The notes beneath the pieces are model-generated. The model worked only from the letters and a program-made list of their open reading frames with translations, had not been told where the DNA came from and did no database searches. A DNA stretch of 64,000 nucleotides from Microbacterium hominis NBRC 15708 (GTDB lineage Bacteria > Actinomycetota > Actinomycetes > Actinomycetales > Microbacteriaceae). The stretch lies in contig NZ_BCWI01000006.1 in assembly GCF_001592125.1 (NCBI RefSeq), positions 1-64,000 of the forward strand, given 5' to 3'. The position numbers and the translations under genes are program-made. This document shows, in pieces, positions 26,117 through 34,547 of the stretch; position 1 is the stretch's first letter; the number at the start of each line of letters is the position of its first letter.

Positions 26117-28147
26117 TCACCGACCGCAGGTGCAGTCTTCGCCGCGGCCGCAGCCGCCGTCTCCGGTCGTCGCCGTGCCGACCGCGTGCGCCTGACTCGA
26201 CTCCGGCACGTCCATCGCCGGATTGACGTCGAGGAACCCGTACGGCTTGAACCAGAACCCGGCGTAGTCCACCGGCATGATGGGCCAGTCCTCGGGGCGC
26301 GGGATGTGGGTGAGGCCGAACGTGTGCCAGAGCACCAGGTCGGTGCCGTCGATCGAGCGGTCGTCGGCCGTGTAGGCCGGAAGACCCGCGCCGCCCTGAT
26401 GGGCGTTCGGGTACCGGCCGGCCGGCCACCGCTCGTCGCGGTCGTAGGCGCTCGCCCACAGGTGTCTCGTCGCGAACGCGGCGCGCGCGGCCACCGAGGA
26501 GGCGGGGTCGGCCATCAGCAGCGCCGTCGGCTGGGGGATGAGGTGGTACGCGGTCGGTTTGCCGACGTAGTTCGTCCGGGATGCCGAGCGCACCTCCCAG
26601 ACGCGCGCGACCGAGGTGTCGGCGAGGCGCTGCGCCTCCCGCTCGGTGCGCAGCGGCGTCTCGGTCCAGGTGAACGCGTTGCCGAAGGGGTTGTCCGCTC
26701 CCATGGGGATGCGCGCCGCGTCGATCTCGACCAGACGGTTGTCGACGCCGTCGACGGCCACGTCGAGCCGCGCCGAGAACAGGTGCTGGTGGACGGGCGC
26801 GAAGACGCCCGGGGCGATCTCGGCCGCGTGCGGATTGGTCGAGCCCGGGATGCCGGCGCCGACGAAGACGATGCCCGTCGCCTTCGCCTCCACCTGGATC
26901 GAGCCGTCGAGGTAGAAGTACCAGAAGAACCCGTAGTCGTAGTTGCCGATCGTCGAGAAGTACGACACGACCAGCCGGCGGGAGCGGCGCACGTGCGCGC
27001 CGATGGGACCGGGCTCGGTGTGCTTCCAGAGCACGCCGTAGTCCTCCTCGTGCATGCACACGACGTTCGGGATCTGCACCGCGTGGCCGTGGTCGTCGGC
27101 GACGTAGCCGTCGAAGTAGCGGATGACCCCGAGGCAGTCGCAGCCGAGCTCGAGGTGGTTCGCGTTCTTGCCGAGCAGGTACTCGCCGGCGTCGAAGTAG
27201 CTGATCCAGAAACGCGTCGGCGTCGTGTCGCCGTAGGGGACCACCATCTCCGGCACGCTCGCCCGCGCGAGGACGGGGCGGTCGTCGAAGCGCACATCGT
27301 GCAGGACGAGACCTTCGCGGGCGTTGAAGTCGACGCGCAGCGTCCAGTTCTCCCACTGCACGTGGTGGCCGTCCACGTGGAAGCTCGGCCCCTCCGGCTG
27401 GACGATCTCGATCGGCTTCAGGCTCCGGCGTGCGGGGCCCACGGCATCCGGGGTGTAGTTGCCGCTGCCGGCGGGAACGGGGATGTCGCCGTCGTCCTCG
27501 ATGCCGATCACCTCGTCGCTCACGAGGTCGACGTGCACGATCAGGCCTTCGACGGGGTGGGCCCAGGGGCTGTCGTCCTCGCTGTCGCGCAGGAACGTGA
27601 GCGAGCGGATCACGCGGCGCCCGACCTCGTTCGCCCGTCCGACGAAACCGGGGGCGAGCGGGCCGCAGAACGCGAGCTCCATGCGGTCGGCGAGACCGCG
27701 CCGGGTCATCGCGGCACGCCATTCGGGGGAGGCCTTGACGATCTCCGCGGCGCGCTCGTACTCCTCGAAGAGATACTGCGGCTGACCGTACGGCGCCGCC
27801 GACGGGTCGTGCGCGCGCTGCGAGACGACCGCGCCGCGGGTGATCGAGACGATCGCCTCCGTGACCGCGCCCGTCGCGGCATCCAGCAGTGTGACGTCCA
27901 CCCGCCGATCGATCTCGTCGCCGGGCGACCACGCAGCCAGCTCCGCCCGGTCGTACTCGTCGGGCAGCAGCATCGGCACGCGCACCGTCTCGGTGAGCAG
28001 TCCGGCGTCGACCAGGATCTCGCGGGCGCGCTCGATCTCGGCGGCGGTGAGCGGGTCGAGCGGATGGCGCGGCGTCGCATCGGCGACCCGGATCGGGATC
28101 AGGTCCGGGTTGCCGCCCGCGGCGTCGTGGTGTTCGTGGTGGGACAT
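26117..28147 (-). CDS. Copper amine oxidase (TPQ-dependent primary amine oxidase)
   Basis: A 676-residue protein that closely follows Arthrobacter globiformis phenylethylamine/histamine oxidases. The catalytic base is Asp319 (SYFDAGEY), and Tyr403 in TIGNYDYG is the residue converted to topaquinone. The copper ligands are His453 and His455 (PVHQHLF) and His614 (FGLTHIPR). It oxidises primary amines to aldehydes with release of ammonia and hydrogen peroxide. There is no signal peptide, so it acts in the cytoplasm. The last ~12 residues are a Cys/Gly-rich tail (GCGRGEDCTCGR). The ATG at 28147 follows GAGGAGA. The amidohydrolase gene is coupled downstream. Confidence 0.95.
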   Translation of the reverse strand: MSHHEHHDAAGGNPDLIPIRVADATPRHPLDPLTAAEIERAREILVDAGLLTETVRVPMLLPDEYDRAELAAWSPGDEIDRRVDVTLLDAATGAVTEAIVSITRGAVVSQRAHDPSAAPYGQPQYLFEEYERAAEIVKASPEWRAAMTRRGLADRMELAFCGPLAPGFVGRANEVGRRVIRSLTFLRDSEDDSPWAHPVEGLIVHVDLVSDEVIGIEDDGDIPVPAGSGNYTPDAVGPARRSLKPIEIVQPEGPSFHVDGHHVQWENWTLRVDFNAREGLVLHDVRFDDRPVLARASVPEMVVPYGDTTPTRFWISYFDAGEYLLGKNANHLELGCDCLGVIRYFDGYVADDHGHAVQIPNVVCMHEEDYGVLWKHTEPGPIGAHVRRSRRLVVSYFSTIGNYDYGFFWYFYLDGSIQVEAKATGIVFVGAGIPGSTNPHAAEIAPGVFAPVHQHLFSARLDVAVDGVDNRLVEIDAARIPMGADNPFGNAFTWTETPLRTEREAQRLADTSVARVWEVRSASRTNYVGKPTAYHLIPQPTALLMADPASSVAARAAFATRHLWASAYDRDERWPAGRYPNAHQGGAGLPAYTADDRSIDGTDLVLWHTFGLTHIPRPEDWPIMPVDYAGFWFKPYGFLDVNPAMDVPESSQAHAVGTATTGDGGCGRGEDCTCGR

Positions 28148-28270
28148 GGCGGTCTCCTCGATCGTCCTCACTCCAGTGTGCGGCGTCGGCGCCGGTCGGT
28201 CTTGACGCGGTGCGCAGACTCCGTGACCGTCGATGCGCACCGTGTCGGCGGAGCGGGGCAGGATGAGCAC

Positions 28271-29347
28271 ATGCACCCGCACCCGCTGCGCGCCGCTCGA
28301 CTGGCCGCGCACGCCCTGCCCGCCGCGCAGCCCGACCCCGCCGCCGCCGCGCGGCGGCTGGCGGCGACCCAGGCCCAGGAGTTCTGGGCGGGACGCTGGG
28401 CCCTCGGCATCCGCACGGCCGGCTCGCCGACGCTCGCCGACGTCGACGACGCGTTCGCGCGCGGCGCGCTCGTGCGTTCCTGGACGCAGCGGGGGACGCT
28501 CCACATCGTCGCCGCCGAAGACCTCGCGTGGATCCTGTCCGTCACCCGCGAGCGCCAGCAGCGCCAGTCCGCGGCGATGCACCGCCGCCTCGGCATCGAC
28601 GCCGACGTGATCGACCGCGCCGAGCGGGCCGCGCGCGCCGCGCTGGCGGGCGGCAACCGGCTGACCCGCGCCGAGTTCGCCGACCTGGTCTCCGCGTCCG
28701 GCGGCGACGTCAGCGCCTCGCGCGGCAACCACCTGCTGTCCGCGCTCGCCGTCCGCGGGGTCGTGGTGCTCGGGCCCGTCGTCCCGCGCGCGGGCGCGCC
28801 CACGCGCGAGCAGTACCTCGTCGCGGCCGAGGACTGGCTCCCGGATGCTGCGCCCCCGGCCGATCCGCTCGCGGAGCTCCTCGTGCGCTACCTGGCCGGG
28901 CACGGCCCCGCCGGTCGCGCCGACTTCGGCTGGTGGGCGGGTCTGCCCATCGGCCTGGCGCGTGCGGCGCGGGAGGGGGCGGGGGAGCGGGTGGTCGAGC
29001 TCGACGACGATCTTCTCGACGCGGCGCACCGTCCGCCGTCCCCGTCGTCCGTGCCGCCGCCGCCCGGCGCCGCGCTGGCGCTTCCCCCGTTCGACGAGTA
29101 CTACCTGTCGTACGCCGACCGCTCGCTCGTCTGCCCGCCGGGCCACCTGGCCGCCGTGGGGCCCACGCTGAACGGCCTGGTGCGCCCCGTCCTCGTCGTC
29201 GACGGCGAGGTCGTCGGCACCTGGCGTCACTCGACGGCCGTCGGCCGCCACCATCTCGACCCCGTGCCCGAGCCGTTCGCCGACGGGGTGGACGCGGCAT
29301 CCGTCGACGACGCGCTCGCGCGGTTCGCGCGCTTCCTGCGCGCCTGA
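28271..29347 (+). CDS. Winged-helix DNA-binding protein, AlkZ/YcaQ-like (HTH_42)
   Basis: A 358-residue protein of the HTH_42 family, which includes the DNA glycosylases AlkZ and YcaQ. Near the N-terminus ATQAQEFWAGRWALGIRT carries Gln34-Ala-Gln36. This matches the Q-x-Q catalytic motif known for AlkZ, which unhooks interstrand crosslinks made by bulky alkylators, rather than the Q-x-D form of YcaQ. RGTLHIVAAEDLAW and FDEYYLSYADRS are typical family blocks. Glycosylase activity is inference from that motif and position. The start is the ATG at 28271. It is divergent from the amine oxidase and convergent with efeB. Confidence 0.75.
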   Translation: MHPHPLRAARLAAHALPAAQPDPAAAARRLAATQAQEFWAGRWALGIRTAGSPTLADVDDAFARGALVRSWTQRGTLHIVAAEDLAWILSVTRERQQRQSAAMHRRLGIDADVIDRAERAARAALAGGNRLTRAEFADLVSASGGDVSASRGNHLLSALAVRGVVVLGPVVPRAGAPTREQYLVAAEDWLPDAAPPADPLAELLVRYLAGHGPAGRADFGWWAGLPIGLARAAREGAGERVVELDDDLLDAAHRPPSPSSVPPPPGAALALPPFDEYYLSYADRSLVCPPGHLAAVGPTLNGLVRPVLVVDGEVVGTWRHSTAVGRHHLDPVPEPFADGVDAASVDDALARFARFLRA

Positions 29348-29360
29348 GCGGCGCCCGACG

Positions 29361-30662
29361 CTAGGCGAAGAGGCCGGCGCCCACGTACGAGCCCGCGACG
29401 GCTCCCGGAGGAACGGCCCAGAGGCCGGAGCCGATGTGGCGGATGTACTCGTTGAGCAGGTCCGTCGACAGCGCTCGCTGCAGCGTGACGAACTGCTCGG
29501 GTGAGCGCTGGTACGCGAGGAAGAACAGGCCCGCGTCGAGCCGGCCGAGCTCGGTGTTGCCGTCGACGTAGTTGTACCCGCGCCGCAGGATGCGGATGCC
29601 GCCGTTGAGGTCGGGGTGCGCGAGCCGCACGTGGCTGCGCGCGTCGATCGCCGGCCGGCCGGTCGCGCCGACCGCGGAGAAGTCCGGAGCGCTCTGCTCC
29701 TCGCCGCCCGACAGGGGAGCGCCGTGGGCCTTGTCCCGACCGGTGATGCGCTCCTGCTCGCTCAGCCGCACGCGATCCCAGGTCTCGATGAGCATGGCGA
29801 TCTTGCGCGCCACCAGGTAGGAGCCGCCCGTCAGCCAGGCGGGCCCGTCGCCGTCGCCGACCCACACATGGGCGTCGAGGGCGGCCTGGTCGTCGGCGAG
29901 GATGTTGGCGGTGCCGTCCTTGAACCCGAAGAGGTTCCGCGGCGTCGCCTGGTCGGCGGTCGTCTTCGAGGTCTTGCCGAACCCCAGCTGCGACCAGCGC
30001 AGCCGGGCGCGGCCGAAGGCGATGCGGCTGAGGTTGCGGATCGCGTGCACCGCCACCTGCGGATCGTCCGCGCACGCCTGGATGCAGAGGTCGCCGCCCG
30101 TGTGGTCGGGGGAGAGGTCCTCGCCGAGGAACGGCGGCAGCGTCGTCAGCAGGGCCGGCGCGCGGTCGGCGATGCCGTAGCGGTCGGTGCCGTCCGCGGC
30201 GGTGAACAGCGTCGGGCCGAAGCCGAACGTGATCGTGAGCCCGTTCGCGGCGAGCCCCAGCGCCTCGCCGGTGTCGTCCGGCGGCGCTTCGGGGGAGCCT
30301 CCGACGGCCCCGCTCGCCGAGACGTCGAGCCCCTGGGTCATCCGGGATGCCGCGTACGACCAGTCCTGCAGCAGCTCGATGAGGTCCGCGCGCGTGGTGC
30401 GGTCCATCATGTCGAACGAGGCGAAGTGCAGGTGGTCCTGCACGGGCGTCGTGATGCCCGCCTGGTGCGCGCCGTAGAACGCGTAGGGCGAGGCGGTGCC
30501 GGCCGCGCCGCGCGCCCGGCCGACCGCGACACCGGCGGCGGCGCCCGCCCCGGCGCCGACGGCGAGACCGGCGGCGCCGACGCCCGCGGCGAGGCCCAGG
30601 AGGCCCCGACGGCTCAGGCCTGTGCGCGGCGACGCGGCGTCGTCGGGGAGCTCCCCGCTCAC
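29361..30662 (-). CDS. efeB: Dyp-type peroxidase EfeB
   Basis: A 433-residue heme peroxidase of the EfeB branch. SRRGLLGLAAGVG (17-29) is a Tat signal with the twin Arg18-Arg19. GFKDGTAN carries the distal Asp249 of the GxxDG motif. SHVRLAHP contains the likely proximal heme His344, followed by the conserved Arg in ILRRGYNY. It is exported folded and works with EfeO and EfeU in acid or low-iron ferrous uptake. The GTG at 30662 overlaps the efeO stop (GTGA). It ends 13 bases from the convergent AlkZ-like gene with no clear terminator. Confidence 0.92.
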   Translation of the reverse strand: MSGELPDDAASPRTGLSRRGLLGLAAGVGAAGLAVGAGAGAAAGVAVGRARGAAGTASPYAFYGAHQAGITTPVQDHLHFASFDMMDRTTRADLIELLQDWSYAASRMTQGLDVSASGAVGGSPEAPPDDTGEALGLAANGLTITFGFGPTLFTAADGTDRYGIADRAPALLTTLPPFLGEDLSPDHTGGDLCIQACADDPQVAVHAIRNLSRIAFGRARLRWSQLGFGKTSKTTADQATPRNLFGFKDGTANILADDQAALDAHVWVGDGDGPAWLTGGSYLVARKIAMLIETWDRVRLSEQERITGRDKAHGAPLSGGEEQSAPDFSAVGATGRPAIDARSHVRLAHPDLNGGIRILRRGYNYVDGNTELGRLDAGLFFLAYQRSPEQFVTLQRALSTDLLNEYIRHIGSGLWAVPPGAVAGSYVGAGLFA

Positions 30663-31888
30663 TGAAGGATGGCGGACGTGAGCTTGGACAGCGGCTCCGC
30701 CAGCGCGTTGATGAGATCGGTGAGCTGACGCTTGTCGCTCTCGCTGAGCTCGCGGTAGTTCACGAAGCCGGCGCTGAGCGAGCCGTGCGTCGCGAGCGCC
30801 GCCTCGAGGTCGGCGTATCCGGCCTCGATCCGCCCCGCGAGCTGCGTGCCCTCGTCGCCGGAGGAGACGGCGAAGTCCTTGACGAGCGAGAACGCCATCT
30901 TCGAGCCTTCGACGTTGGCCGCGAAGTCGGCGAGGTCGGTGCCGCTCCACCAGTCCTCCTCGCCGCTGATCTTGCCCGTCGCGACCTCGTCGAGCAGGGC
31001 GATCGCCCCGTTGGAGATGCCGGCGACACCCTGCTCGTCCAGTGCCGTCTGGAAGGCGTCGGAGTGCACGTACGCGTTCAGCTCGGCGACGTCGGCGATC
31101 AGCTTGTCGCCGTGAGTCGCGCGCTCGGCGGCGGTGGACGGAGCCCAGTCCTTCCACGCGGACGTGGCGCCGTCGGAGTTGAGCGCGTCCTGCGCCGGCA
31201 CCCAGAGGTCCTTCTCGATGCGGTGGAAGCCCGTCCACTCGAGACCCTCCGCGACGGCATCCACCTCGCGGTAGTCGATGCGCGGGTCGAGGTCGCCGAG
31301 CGATTCCGCGACCGGCTCGATGCGCTCGTAGAACGCGCGCGTGCTCGCGAACAGCGACCGCGCCTTCTCGTCGTCGCCCGCGACGTAGGCCGCCACGAAT
31401 GCGTCGACGGCGGGCACGAGCTGCTCGACCTGGTCCTTCACGAACGCCGCGTAGAGACCGACGGCCTTCTGCTTCTGCTCCGCGTCGTCACCGGCCGCCG
31501 TCACGGCGTCGCCCGTGACCGAGAAGCCGGCCCGGCCGACGCCCTCGCCCACCATCCCCGGCTTGCAGAGCGTGAAGTAGTCCCCCGGCTGCGCGACGAG
31601 CGTCAGGGTGCGCGACGCGCCGGGCGCGATGTTCTCGACCTCTCCCACGATGCGCAGCCCGTCGTCGGCGAGCAGGTAGAACTCCGTCACCTGCGAGCTC
31701 GCGTTGCTCACCGAGAACGTCAGGGTCCCGCTCGTCGCGGTCGCCGTGGACACCTCGCACGACGTGTCGGTCGAGGTGACGGTGAGTGCGTCGGAGGCCG
31801 TGACGTCGCTCTTCGCGACGCAGCCGGCCAGCACGAGGGAGACGGCGCCGAGTGCGGCGACGGCGCCCCAGGTACGCATGCGGGTCAT
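30659..31888 (-). CDS. efeO: Iron-uptake lipoprotein EfeO
   Basis: A 409-residue protein. The signal peptide ends LVLAGC, with Cys23 lipidated. The N-terminal cupredoxin-like domain carries a late Cys...Met pair (YFTLCKPGM). The C-terminal M75 imelysin-like domain has HRIEKDLW, the HxxE metal motif. It should bind iron outside the membrane and deliver it to EfeU. It overlaps efeU by four bases (ATGA), with AAGGAGC before the ATG at 31888, and overlaps efeB downstream. Confidence 0.93.
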   Translation of the reverse strand: MTRMRTWGAVAALGAVSLVLAGCVAKSDVTASDALTVTSTDTSCEVSTATATSGTLTFSVSNASSQVTEFYLLADDGLRIVGEVENIAPGASRTLTLVAQPGDYFTLCKPGMVGEGVGRAGFSVTGDAVTAAGDDAEQKQKAVGLYAAFVKDQVEQLVPAVDAFVAAYVAGDDEKARSLFASTRAFYERIEPVAESLGDLDPRIDYREVDAVAEGLEWTGFHRIEKDLWVPAQDALNSDGATSAWKDWAPSTAAERATHGDKLIADVAELNAYVHSDAFQTALDEQGVAGISNGAIALLDEVATGKISGEEDWWSGTDLADFAANVEGSKMAFSLVKDFAVSSGDEGTQLAGRIEAGYADLEAALATHGSLSAGFVNYRELSESDKRQLTDLINALAEPLSKLTSAILQ

Positions 31889-32814
31889 GATGCTCCTTGG
31901 TGGTGCGGAACGGGCGGGATCACGGGGGATGCCGCGGAACGGGCGGGTCGGCGGCGCAGGCCGCGGACGAAGAGGGTGCCGACGACGGCGAGGTAGAGGA
32001 CCCAGGCGACGACCTGCAGCCAGGACATCTGCGGCATGAAGCCGACGGTCGCCTGGAGCAGGACGGCGAGCGGGCCGCTCGGCGTGATGGCCGCGCTGAC
32101 GTCGAACGCCCAGCCGAAGGGGAAGGCCGACAGGCCGACGGCGACGTTGCCGGCCGCGTCGACCGGGGCGAGGGCGGAGAACGGCCCGGGAAGGGCGCCC
32201 GCCTCCTGCAGATCGTGGACTGCGTAGGCGAGCACCCCGGCGGCGACGATGACGAGGAACGCCCCCGTCCAGCCGAAGAACACGCGCAGGTCGAGCCGCA
32301 CCATGCCGCGCGCGAGCAGCCACCCCAGCAGCACGGCGACCGCGAGTCCGAGCAGGGCGCCCGCGAGCGCCGTCGGGGTGTCGCCGAAGGACTGCACCAT
32401 CGACCACAGCAGGAGGGTCGTCTCGATGCCCTCGCGCGCGACCGACACGAACCCGATCAGCACGATGCCCCACAGCCCGCCCGTGGCGAGCGCGCGGTCG
32501 ATGCCGCCCTCCAGCGTGGCCTTCATGGTGCGCGCGGTGCGCTGCATCCAGAAGATCATCCAGGTGACCATCCCGACGGCGACCAGCGAGAGCAGGCCGC
32601 CGATCAGCTCCTGCGCCGTGAAGGTCAGGGCGTACGCGCCGAAGGTGAGGACGGCGCCGATGCCGACGGCGAGGGCGATGGCCAGCCCGACGCCGATCCA
32701 CAGTCGCGGCAGCACGTCGCGTCGGCCGATACGGCCCAGGTAGGCGACGAGGATGCCGACGACCAGCGCGGCTTCGAGGCCCTCGCGGAGGCCGATGAGG
32801 AAGGTGGCGAGCAC
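31885..32814 (-). CDS. efeU: High-affinity iron permease EfeU
   Basis: A 309-residue FTR1-family permease with about 7 membrane helices and both iron-binding REGxE motifs: LREGLEA in helix 1 and AREGIETTLL in helix 4. It is the first gene of efeUOB. The GTG at 32814 was chosen because VLATFLIGLREGLEAAL is the family's N-terminus; the extension upstream runs through the promoter. A DtxR/IdeR-type box lies 87-105 bases upstream, so the operon should be iron-repressed. Confidence 0.93.
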   Translation of the reverse strand: MLATFLIGLREGLEAALVVGILVAYLGRIGRRDVLPRLWIGVGLAIALAVGIGAVLTFGAYALTFTAQELIGGLLSLVAVGMVTWMIFWMQRTARTMKATLEGGIDRALATGGLWGIVLIGFVSVAREGIETTLLLWSMVQSFGDTPTALAGALLGLAVAVLLGWLLARGMVRLDLRVFFGWTGAFLVIVAAGVLAYAVHDLQEAGALPGPFSALAPVDAAGNVAVGLSAFPFGWAFDVSAAITPSGPLAVLLQATVGFMPQMSWLQVVAWVLYLAVVGTLFVRGLRRRPARSAASPVIPPVPHHQGAS

Positions 32815-32900
32815 AGATGCTTCTTCGGGTGAGGAGAAGAGAGGCCGGTGCCCGCTGCCCCATCGCAGTCCCACCGGGCCCCCGTTGACGGAGGAGCCGG

Positions 32901-32919
32901 TGAGGTTAGGCGAACCTCA
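32901..32919. promoter_or_regulatory. DtxR/IdeR-type iron box upstream of efeUOB
   Basis: TGAGGTTAGGCGAACCTCA matches the actinobacterial iron box TTAGGTTAGSCTAACCTAA at 16 of 19 positions by my alignment and is itself an imperfect palindrome. Its place between efeU and the upstream regulator gene, both read leftwards, makes it the operator for efeUOB. Iron-loaded DtxR/IdeR would repress transcription here. Confidence 0.8.
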
Positions 32920-32983
32920 CAAGATGCGAGGGTACACCGCCCGCGCGGCGACGCTCAACCCGCGCCCGTCGCGCGGCCGAGCC

Positions 32984-34426
32984 TCAGCCCTGCGCGTGCC
33001 GGTCGAGGAAGGCGTACACCTCTCCGTCGTCGACGCCGGGGAAGGCTCCCCGCGGCAGCGGCGAGAACATCTGCATGTGCACCCGCGCGCTCGGCCAGGC
33101 GCGGCCGGCCCAGCGCTCGGTGAGCGCGGCATCCGGCCGGCGGCAGCACGACTCGTCGGGGCACGTGGAGCTCGCGCGCTTCTGCGTCTCGCGTCCGCGG
33201 AACCAGCGGGCGTCGTCGAACGGGACGCCCACGGTGATCGAATACTCGCCGTCGGCCGTGCGGCCCGTCTGGCTCGAGCACCAGAACGTCCCCGCCGGGG
33301 TGTCGGTGTACTGGTAGTGCTCGACGGTGCGGTTCTGCTCCGCGAAGGCGGACCGCGCGGCGAAGCGGCGGCAGACGACCTGGCCCTCGACCGACCCCGT
33401 GACATCCAGCGGCAGCGGCAGCCCGTCGTTCTCGTACGCGCGGCTGATCGCCCCCGACCCGTCGACGCGCAGGAAGTGCAGGCGGATGCCGATGTGCTGC
33501 GTCAGAAGGTTCGTCAGCCGCATCCCGGCCGCCTCGTGGGTGACGCCGAACGCGTCGCGGAAGTCTTCGACGGCGAGGTTGCGGTCCTTCTTGGCCTGGG
33601 CCAGGAAGGCGACCGAGGCCGTCTCGGGCATCAGGCAGCAGGCCGCGAAGTAGTTGATCTCGAGCCGCTGCTGCAGGAAGTCGGCGTAGTCGGTGGGCGG
33701 CGTGTGCCCCAGGAGGCGGTGCGCCATCGCCTGGAGCGCCATCGAGCGCAGTCCGTGGCCGCCGGGGATCGAGGCGGGCGGCAGGTAGATGCGTCCGTTC
33801 TCGAGATCGGTCACCGAGCGCGCCGAATGCGGCAGGTCGTCGACGTAGATGAGCTCGAAGCCCAGCTGGGAGGCCATGATGCTCACCGTGCGGTGGGTCA
33901 GGGCCCCCGTGACGTGGCCGGCCGCCTTCAGCTGCTTCTCCGCGAGCTTCTCGACATCGGGCAGGTAGTTGTCCTTCGCCCGCATGCGCAGGCGCAGCTC
34001 GGTGTTGGCGCGGCGCGCCTCCTCGGGCGTCGCGATGGCGGCACGCTCGCGACGCTGCAGTTCGCGGTGCAGGCCGAGCACCGACTCGATCGTCTCGTCG
34101 GTGGTCGCCTTCGTCACCCGGATCGACGGGATGCCGAGGGCCCGGAACACCGGCGAGGCCTGAGCGCGTTCCAGTTCCAGCTCGAGGGCCGCCCGGCGGT
34201 TCGGCGGCTCCGGGGAGAGCAGATCGGTGACGTCGGTGCCGGTCGCGCCGGCGATCGCCTGCAGCAGCGAGAGCTTGGGCTCGCGCTTGCCGTTCTCGAT
34301 CAGGCTGAGCTGGCTGCCGGCGACACCGACCAGGCCGCCCAGCTCGTCGAGGGTCAGGCCGTGCGAGACGCGCTGGTGACGGATGCGGTGTCCGAGGGTC
34401 GACAGCTCGAGGGGGGTGGGCGCCAT
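32984..34426 (-). CDS. XRE-family regulator with IrrE-like and ScfR domains (RamB-like)
   Basis: A 480-residue protein. The N-terminal Cro/C1 helix-turn-helix (LGHRIRHQRVSHGLTLDELGGLVGVAGSQLSLIENGKREP) is followed by a degenerate ImmA/IrrE-like segment (INYFAACCLMPETA, without the HExxH zinc motif). The C-terminal ScfR-type domain has a Cys cluster near CPDESCCRR. This is the layout of RamB, the acetate-metabolism regulator of Corynebacterium, and of short-chain acyl-CoA sensing regulators. The gene is divergent from pckG across 121 bases, so control of gluconeogenesis by acyl-CoA supply is a good hypothesis. The ATG at 34426 starts the HTH domain. Confidence 0.85.
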   Translation of the reverse strand: MAPTPLELSTLGHRIRHQRVSHGLTLDELGGLVGVAGSQLSLIENGKREPKLSLLQAIAGATGTDVTDLLSPEPPNRRAALELELERAQASPVFRALGIPSIRVTKATTDETIESVLGLHRELQRRERAAIATPEEARRANTELRLRMRAKDNYLPDVEKLAEKQLKAAGHVTGALTHRTVSIMASQLGFELIYVDDLPHSARSVTDLENGRIYLPPASIPGGHGLRSMALQAMAHRLLGHTPPTDYADFLQQRLEINYFAACCLMPETASVAFLAQAKKDRNLAVEDFRDAFGVTHEAAGMRLTNLLTQHIGIRLHFLRVDGSGAISRAYENDGLPLPLDVTGSVEGQVVCRRFAARSAFAEQNRTVEHYQYTDTPAGTFWCSSQTGRTADGEYSITVGVPFDDARWFRGRETQKRASSTCPDESCCRRPDAALTERWAGRAWPSARVHMQMFSPLPRGAFPGVDDGEVYAFLDRHAQG

Positions 34427-34440
34427 TCCTTGAGCATAGC

Positions 34441-34479
34441 GAAAGAAAAGCGATTCTTGACGCCGAGGTGGCTGATAAT
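34441..34479. promoter_or_regulatory. AT-rich divergent control region of the ScfR gene and pckG
   Basis: This AT-rich patch is in the 121-base gap. It has a near mirror-symmetric purine tract GCGAAAGAAAAGCG straddling 34440/34441 and a GATAAT -10-like hexamer (34474-34479) for pckG. TTGACG (34457-34462) is only 11 bases from that hexamer, too close for a normal -35. The regulator probably binds the purine tract. Confidence 0.35.
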
Positions 34480-34547
34480 CGGGCGCATTCAGCCCGCACA
34501 GTGGAAGGGACGCACCAGACATCCGCTGCCACGCCGAAGGAGCTGAC

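Noticed and set aside
28148-29254. N-terminal extension of the amine oxidase frame by ~370 residues
   Set aside because: The extension is antisense to the AlkZ-like gene and has no amine-oxidase D2/D3 features. The ATG at 28147 has a strong ribosome site and gives the normal family length.
33600-33720. Active ImmA/IrrE metalloprotease in the ScfR-type regulator
   Set aside because: The HExxH zinc motif is missing; the matching region reads LGHTPPTDYADFLQQRLEINYFA, so proteolysis is unlikely.
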